From contig CM060922.1 of assembly GCA_030737875.1 (NCBI GenBank), positions 319,649,456 through 319,713,455 of the forward strand: a DNA stretch of 64,000 nt, read 5' to 3'. The notes beneath the pieces are model-generated. The model was not told where the DNA came from. It was given only the letters and a program-made list of their open reading frames with translations, and ran no database searches. This document shows, in pieces, positions 58,528 to 64,000 of this stretch (position 1 is the stretch's first letter; each line of letters opens with the position of its first letter). The DNA is from Allium sativum (Eukaryota; Streptophyta; Magnoliopsida; Asparagales; Amaryllidaceae). Made by a program: the position numbers and the translations under genes.

Positions 58528-60134
58528 TGTAACGACCCAATTTTTTTTGATCGATTAATTTTAAATATTTAATATTTATTTAAATATTGAATTCATAATA
58601 TAAAAGAATTTTTATATTGAGTTATCGATCAATAATCGATATAGAATTTAATTTTTGATATATATATATATAATTATTATAATACGGTAATCTGAAATAA
58701 TTCAATTTGAAGATAAAACTGAATCGAAACAGTTCAGATGATCAATATATATTCTATTTGAATATAAACGACGATAATAGTAATTTATTATTGAAAAATT
58801 TATTTGTTTTAAATTTAAATTATATTATATTAATTTAATATGGTTATTTTATATATACGTTCGAATTAAATTTTATAGTCTATTCTGTTATATTTAGAAT
58901 AGTGTTATAATGTTGAAATATCAGTCGTTACGTTGAAATAGCGGTTCGTGATTCCACGTTATGAACCCCAGGATAATTGTAATGTATAAGATCGAAATCG
59001 AATCGAAAATCAAATCGATATCTATTTAAAAAGGATAAAAATCTCTTTATTTCAAATCGCATTAAATAGAAATCAAATCGAAATTTATGACAGTGTACCT
59101 TCACCTACCATCTATTCCTTAACACCGAAGTATTCTTCTTCTATATAAATCGTGAAACCTTTCTTCTTACTTTTCTCTTTACATTTCTGTAACTCATGAA
59201 AATCAAAGCCACCTCCTTTTAATTAATTCATTTTTCCAGTTTGTATATTCCAAATCGTAAACCTGTGTACTCGAGAGAAGAAAATAGAAATCGATTGCAA
59301 GCTTCACTTCCGATTTTTCATTTCAAAGTAGAATCAATTCCAGCATATCAAGGAATGAAGGTGAGATGCGAGTTGTTGGATTTATTGGCTTCACTCTTCA
59401 TTTCTGTCCAATATTAGAGGGTCGCGAGATCGATCTTTTTGGAAGTTTTGGAGTTCAATTCAGGGAATGGGGAGTGCGATAGAGGTTACGGGGTGTTGCG
59501 ATATCAAGAAGGAGATGACGCTGAGTTGATGGGAGTATTTCGAATCATTTAGGGTTGGACTCAATTTCATTAGTAAGGTAGGGATCGATCGTTCAAGGTG
59601 TTAAGCTGCTCGGGGTTAGTCGCAATCGATGTTTGGAGGAGACTATGGAAGTCCGACAACCTGTTGGGTATCGGGGGGATTTGAAGTTGAACTTGATAAG
59701 TGGGAGAGTGAAACAGTGGCAATTTTTGAGAGTTCAAACTGGATTTGGAAGGAGGTTCGGAGTTGGGTTATGGTGATGAGTTGAGGCTCGCTACATTGGT
59801 GAATTGATTGAAGCGTTCGATGTCCTGGGTTCGGAAAGGAAAATACACAAAATACTGTGTGCATAGTTGAAGTCGTGATAATTGGAAGGGAAGGAGCTGC
59901 TTCAGTATTGTCAAGTGGTGGAATTCAAATTGGCTTTTACTGTAAAGCCAACCGACACCGTTTAACATGAATTAAGGTGAAATGTCGAAATGAAACAAAG
60001 CATTTTTAGGATGGTGGCAGTCAACAATGGTCGAGTAGTTGATAGTGGGTCGAGTGATGTGCGAAGGCAACAAGCTACGAAATGAATCCAATTGAAACAA
60101 GCTGAGATGGTATGAAATTTTACTGGATATTTGG
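58528..60134 (+). repeat. Element B 3' LTR, first part
   Basis: Matches 36703-38261 with few changes, plus about 45 extra bases near 58840-58885. TATA box at 59141-59151. Interrupted after ATTTGG at 60134 by element C; the rest lies beyond the window. Confidence 0.8.
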
Positions 60135-60415
60135 TGTAATAACCCGTATTTTAATAACAAGATATAACACAAAACAAGGCAGAATTAAATAATTAAATCT
60201 GAATCAAGGGAAACGGGCTTTGCCATTGCGTTCGTCTCGGAAAAATATGCGAAATAGAGTCCGAGTTTTCGAAAATCGGAGTCCGTATGACCCGATTAAG
60301 GCCCAACAAAGTTTTCAGAAAATTTCTAAATAAAAACAGATTTTCAAATTCAAATCTAAGCTTGGAAATTGGGCCAGTTGGGCCAAGGAGGGAAAATTCC
60401 CGCCACAGTACCCAA

Positions 60416-60488
60416 GTCGACAGCCCTGTCGACTTGGGAGTCGACTGGGTCTGACCAGGTCGACAGCCCTGTCGACTTGGCTGTCGAC
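60416..60488. repeat. GTCGAC cluster in LTR C
   Basis: Six GTCGAC palindromes in 73 bases (60416, 60428, 60440, 60459, 60471, 60483), alternating with CAGCCCT and TTGG. They lie 130-200 bases before the TATA box. Confidence 0.88.
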
Positions 60489-60617
60489 TTGGCTCAGACG
60501 CCCAGTCCTGCCTGGTGCACCATCTTGAGAATGTGTTGAGCTAGAGGGCCAGATTCGATTTGGAGGGCTGAGATGGGAACTAGGGTTTAATCCTATGGTC
60601 TAAATCACTAGCCTAAT

Positions 60618-60628
60618 CTATAAATAAG
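60618..60628 (+). promoter_or_regulatory. TATA box of element C
   Basis: CTATAAATAAG, followed within 40 bases by ACCCTAACCTACCC. A plausible core promoter for the gag transcript. Confidence 0.65.
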
Positions 60629-61234
60629 ACCCTAACCTACCCTAAATCCTCATTAATCTATCCTACAACTAAACTATGGCAAAATCAATCCTCTCATGGC
60701 CTCCACTCTCTTCATAAATTCCTAAATCAATTTTCAAGAGATTCCCATGCATACAAGTGTATTTAGGCTTGTATGATCCTCTTTAGCTTGCATTAAAGTC
60801 TTGTTTCTCTATTGGCATCATAAAGGAGGAGTCTTGATCAAGTTTGCTTGCATTTTGGGGGTTTTAATTAGTTGCATAAGGGGTTTCTTACATTTGCTAT
60901 ACTCATTTGAGTCTTCATAGCATTGTAAGCCTATTTCTACTCTTGTATTTTAACTATGAAGTTAATATGTTATGTTTCAAGTTTGAGTTTGGGGTTAATC
61001 ATGATATGTGCTTTGATCTTATGATTTTATGCATAAGATTACTCTATGCATGTTAGTAAAGTCATTACCTTGGCTTTATGCATAGAAAGATATGATCTTT
61101 GGTTGGAAATGTTGCATAATGCAACTTTGAAACTCTCATAACCCTTGCATTAACATGCATATAATGTTATATGCATGTTACTAGCCCTTATCTCATGCTA
61201 TCTATGGCCATGTTCCACCTATTTGCCAAGTTTG

Positions 61235-61440
61235 ATGTTATGCATGCATATGAACCTTATGCAAGTTGAAACCATATTATGCATGCATATGAACCTTATG
61301 CAAGTTGAAACCATATTATGCATGCATATGAACCTTATGTAAGTTGAAACCATGTTATGCATGCATATGAACACTATGCAAGTTAAAATGATGTTATGCA
61401 TGCTTATGAATATTTTGCAAGTTGATAACATGATATGCAA
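61235..61440. repeat. 39-bp tandem repeats, five units, LTR C
   Basis: The word TGCATGCATA (last unit TGCATGCTTA) recurs at exactly 39-base spacing at 61241, 61280, 61319, 61358 and 61397, each followed by TGAACCTTATGCAAGTTGAA or close variants. The period is a multiple of three, which explains the CMHNMVST peptide repeats in one frame. Confidence 0.85.
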
Positions 61441-61744
61441 GTTTATGATCACATCTTTGTCTCATGCCACCATGTTTAACTTGTGGCTACAACCCCTCTA
61501 TGCCATGATTATGCCAAGTTCCCTCTTTCTATCCTTTATGCGCTATTGCGATATGTAAGCGATGGGATTGCGTTTGGGATTGGGTAAACTTAAAAGACAT
61601 AAAAACATAAGCTTGGGAATTTACCTATTAAGTTAGGTCTACCGATTGGGAATTTACCTATTTAGTTAGGTCTACCCAATTGCTTGAAAACTTGTAATGT
61701 GATGGACATGACACTTAGAAAACATGAGAATGGCCAACTCGAGG

Positions 61745-61818
61745 TTGGGTTGAGCTTGTAGCATAAACCTACCCGGAACCGACCGGCTTAACTAGTGGCT
61801 ACAAGCAATAGGACCCAA
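61745..61818 (+). other. Two-tier stem-loop unit C1
   Basis: Outer arms TTGGGT (61745-61750) and ACCCAA (61813-61818). Inner arms GCTTGTAGC (61754-61762) and GCTACAAGC (61798-61806). Both are perfect. The 35-base loop contains AAACCTACCCGGAACC and AACTAGTG. Confidence 0.8.
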
Positions 61819-61855
61819 TGTGAGTAGTTGGTCATGTTGCACGTAAGACCCGAGG

Positions 61856-61924
61856 TTAGACTAAGTTGTGGTGTAAACCTACCCGGACCCGCCCGGCCTA
61901 ACTAGTAACCACAACAAGGTCTAA
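61856..61924 (+). other. Two-tier stem-loop unit C2
   Basis: Outer arms TTAGAC (61856-61861) and GTCTAA (61919-61924). Inner arms GTTGTGGT (61865-61872) and ACCACAAC (61908-61915). All pair. The loop is nearly the same as in C1 while the arms differ. Confidence 0.8.
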
Positions 61925-61939
61925 TGTGAGAGGTTGGGT

Positions 61940-62097
61940 GCATTAAATTAATTAATGCCACATGGTAGGGTTAAGTCATGGACCGCTTGGATACTTAACC
62001 AATTAGACACGATGGGTTGGTAGGGTTAAGTCATGAACCTTGGGTACACTTAACCAACTTGGTACTTAGATGAGTTGGGTTAACCATGTTTAACCCA
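61940..62097 (+). other. Four further hairpins in LTR C
   Basis: GCATTAA/TTAATGC (61940-61958), GGTTAAGT/ACTTAACC twice (61969-62000 and 62024-62055) and TGGGTTAA/TTAACCCA (62076-62097). All stems are perfect, 7-8 bp. A wider pair CCAGTAA/TTACTGG spans 62130-62195. Confidence 0.7.
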
Positions 62098-63143
62098 TTA
62101 AGGAAACCCTAGTTATGTGGTCCTTTGCACCAGTAACCCTCTTGGATGTATCATGATACCCTAGGGACTAGGCTAGGGTGGGGCACGATTACTGGGATGA
62201 CATGTAAGCGACCAAAACGACGGCTATGTAGGTGCGCCGGTGTAGGTTCAGGCGGGCCATGGTCGTGCACATGGTCCGGAGTTGAAAAAGCAGGCATGGG
62301 CACCAGTAGGTTTAAACTGTGCGTGCTTGGTTTGTGTCAGGGGTTGACACCCTAGGACTTGATACACCCTAGGGTGGACCTAGCACAGTTTGGCTACACT
62401 TCGTAGTTGGGCCGTATGACACCGACACTTGACGAGTTAGGCTGTAGGGAGCCGATCGACTAGACCGTGCTAGTTGGACCTTGATTTAGGTCATTCATGA
62501 TGATGGGCCAAACTTGGGCCTGGGGATCACCTCTTGTTTACACTTGACACGACTTGTGATACTAGTACACTTGGTGCAAACCTCAATCTTGTTTATGCGG
62601 TACCACATTTGATATATCTTGTTGACTTCTTACCATGCCAGTTATCATCCTATGACTCATCCTTGTTTATATATACTGTTAACTTTATTAGTTGTTGTAC
62701 AATTGTAGATAGGACTTACCAGTCTTTTGACTGACCCATTTTCTTTCGCCTCTTTTCTTTCGTTTCCCCCCCCCCCCTCCCAGGTTTACAGGGCGGGAAT
62801 ACCAGCACTTAGCTTGGATCTTAGCTGCTTTTCTTGGATAGCTCATGTATGCTTCGGACTTGAGCTTGCTATGGTTTTCTACTTGGGGATAGCTACTTCA
62901 TGTTTTCCTTTTCAGTTACAAGTTTTATGTTTCTAGACTTTGTTTATGGAAAATAATTAAGTACTGTGTTGTAACTTAACCTATGGTTTTGATATGCTAG
63001 CTTTTATCCGCTGCTATACTTACTCTGTTTTTACTTATATATTCTGCCTTGTGATATCTGCATGCATGATTACCTTATTTAAACGCCCCTCCAAAGTCAG
63101 TGTCCTTGCAAGAGTGGCACTGGCGGAGGTGGGGTGTTACATT

Positions 63144-63156
63144 TGGTATCAGAGCA
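63144..63156 (+). other. Element C primer-binding site
   Basis: TGGTATCAGAGCA two bases after the LTR end at 63141; Met-tRNA type. Confidence 0.85.
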
Positions 63157-63332
63157 TAAGGTTTACGAGATTGGAGCAAAAAGGGTTTTAAAGTTACTTT
63201 TAAAAGCTATTTTCAAAACCAACTAAGTATTTTCCAAAGAAAAGTCTAGTTTATTTTGAAAGGCTATCCCCCAAGAGCCATAAGCACTATCCTTCGTTTC
63301 CTCGTTCTAAATCTATCTTTTCCTTTTTCAGC

Positions 63333-64000
63333 ATGGCCGATCTCAATCTTCCTGAGGGAGTCACCATTCCCGGATGGTTCCGGAGGTACTTGGAAGCTAG
63401 GGCCAATAATGCAGGTCCAGCAACCACTCCCACTATCACTGAGGTTCCACCCCCTCCTCCTCCTCCTCAGCAACCACAAGCCGATTTCGCCAAGGTTTGC
63501 AAGGACTTCAAGGCCATGGGTGGCAAAAAATTTATTGGGACAGAGACTTTCGTGGAAGCAAGAAATTGGTTGAAGGAGACCAAAGATCTTTTTGCCATCT
63601 TTGATATAGAGGACCATAGAAAGGTTCTGTTGGCGGTTTGGCTACTAAAGGAGGAAGCTTCTTATTGGTGGGAGGTCACCAATGCTACAAGGCCCGTAGA
63701 AACCTGGGCCGACTTTAGGGCAAGGTTTGGGCTTAAGTTTCTATCATCTGCAGAGGAAAATTTGCAACTAGAGAAGTTCATAGCTTTGAAGCAAGGAGAC
63801 ATGACAGTGAGAGAGTATGTGAATAAGTTCAACCAGCTTGCCCGATTCGGTTTGGACATGGTCAATACTCCCGAGAAGAAGGCTCTACGTTTTGCACGAG
63901 GGTTAAATGAGCCATTACAAGGTCTAGCTATGTCACACATACCCATGGGGGCCACTTTCGAGAGCCTGGTAGACATGGCATTGCTGCAGGGAGAGGATAA
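63333..64000 (+). CDS. gag: Gag of element C, intact, runs off the window
   Basis: Capsid polyprotein start. The ATG at 63333 (MADLNLPEGVTIPGWF) opens a frame of 222 codons with no stop to the end of the window. An N-terminal tail with a Pro-rich run (EVPPPPPPPQQP) is followed by the retrotransposon gag domain: FKAMGGKKFIGTETFVEARNWL, KVLLAVWLLKEEASYWWEV, TWADFRARFGLKFL, EKFIALKQGDMTVREYVNKF and LRFARGLNEPLQGLA. The start was chosen because it lies 192 bases from the LTR end and opens directly into a Tekay-like N-terminus. Zinc knuckles and pol should follow outside the window. Confidence 0.9.
   Translation, partial: MADLNLPEGVTIPGWFRRYLEARANNAGPATTPTITEVPPPPPPPQQPQADFAKVCKDFKAMGGKKFIGTETFVEARNWLKETKDLFAIFDIEDHRKVLLAVWLLKEEASYWWEVTNATRPVETWADFRARFGLKFLSSAEENLQLEKFIALKQGDMTVREYVNKFNQLARFGLDMVNTPEKKALRFARGLNEPLQGLAMSHIPMGATFESLVDMALLQGED

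Larger units (their letters stand above)
36703..60134 (+). mobile_element. Element B: non-autonomous LTR element with ~6.2-kb LTRs
   Basis: Plus-strand element inserted in the gene-fragment block; bases 36698-36702 are CTTAA, but the far duplication lies beyond the window. Its 5' LTR is 36703-39297 plus 53755-57407, split by a retrosequence that holds element A. The interior is 57408-58527 and the 3' LTR 58528-60134 is interrupted by element C. LTR starts TGTAACGACC at 36703 and 58528 prove the pairing: about 1.6 kb aligns from each, with few changes. No coding domain is seen in the interior, so it depends on another element's proteins. Confidence 0.78.
60135..63141 (+). repeat. Element C 5' LTR
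   Basis: About 3.0 kb from TGTAATAACCCG to GGGGTGTTACA. Contents in order: head with ATTGCGTTCGTCTC, GTCGAC cluster, TATA box at 60618, 39-bp repeats (61235-61440), a field of stem-loops (61745-62195), TGACTGACCC at 62720, a C-run at 62767-62778. No coding sequence; the frame at 62146-62355 is incidental. Confidence 0.82.
60135..64000 (+). mobile_element. Element C: Ty3/gypsy retrotransposon, 5' part
   Basis: Inserted in B's 3' LTR. 5' LTR 60135-63141, primer site 63144-63156, gag from 63333 open to the window end. It is the only element here with an undamaged coding frame, so probably the youngest, and it must postdate B. The 3' part is outside the window. Confidence 0.85.

Noticed and set aside
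62146..62355. Possible Cys/Trp-rich small protein
   Set aside because: Within the LTR of C near a hairpin field; no conserved domain or start context.

Overview
The window is flowering-plant nuclear DNA made almost entirely of nested, mostly dead LTR retrotransposons. This rests on the plant-type Ty3/gypsy lineages present (a Tat-type element with a spliced antisense gene, and a chromodomain element of Tekay/Del type), initiator-Met-tRNA primer sites (TGGTATCAGAGC), plant-like TATA boxes and introns, and AT-rich sequence broken by CT/CCG-rich leaders. I see no intact host gene. The only host-gene-like material is a block at about 33.2-36.7 kb with a broken PrimPol-like primase-polymerase and one exon of a Ulp1-type SUMO protease. 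The species cannot be named from sequence alone. Letter names (F, T, G, D, H, E, B, A, C) are labels used only here.

Layout. 1-20215: a Tekay-like chromovirus (F, + strand), whose 5' LTR (1-783 and 14039-14187) is split by a 13.25-kb Tat-lineage element (T, - strand, 784-14033) with a TATAT target duplication. T carries gag-pol on the minus strand and a decayed, intron-containing gene on the plus strand. F follows with gag, protease, RT, RNase H, a gutted integrase, a chromodomain and a 3' LTR cut at 20215. 20216-26448: AT-rich LTR debris, including a probable minus-strand LTR (D, 22158-24714). 26449-31167: the 3' half of a second Tat element (H, + strand) with integrase and a 3-kb LTR holding a 69-bp array. 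31168-33164: a minus-strand non-autonomous element (E). 33165-36702: the gene-fragment block.

36703-60134: a non-autonomous plus-strand element (B) with ~6.2-kb LTRs and only ~1.1 kb of non-coding interior. Its 5' LTR holds a poly(A)-tailed retrosequence with 14-bp flanking repeats. That retrosequence is in turn split by element A (40148-53344, GTGAT duplication), which has 6.06/6.09-kb LTRs around 1.05 kb. B's 3' LTR is interrupted at 60135 by element C, a young-looking gypsy element whose gag is open to the end of the window.

How the parts relate: A, B and E encode nothing obvious but share primer site, polypurine-tract leader and LTR end motifs with F, so they probably borrowed a Tekay-type machinery. 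The most interesting signals are structural. In C and D, a duplicated LTR unit forms two-tier stem-loops whose arms change in a compensatory way between copies. In A, B and E, a stem-loop just after the primer site also shows paired changes. Both look like conserved RNA (or cruciform) elements with no coding explanation.
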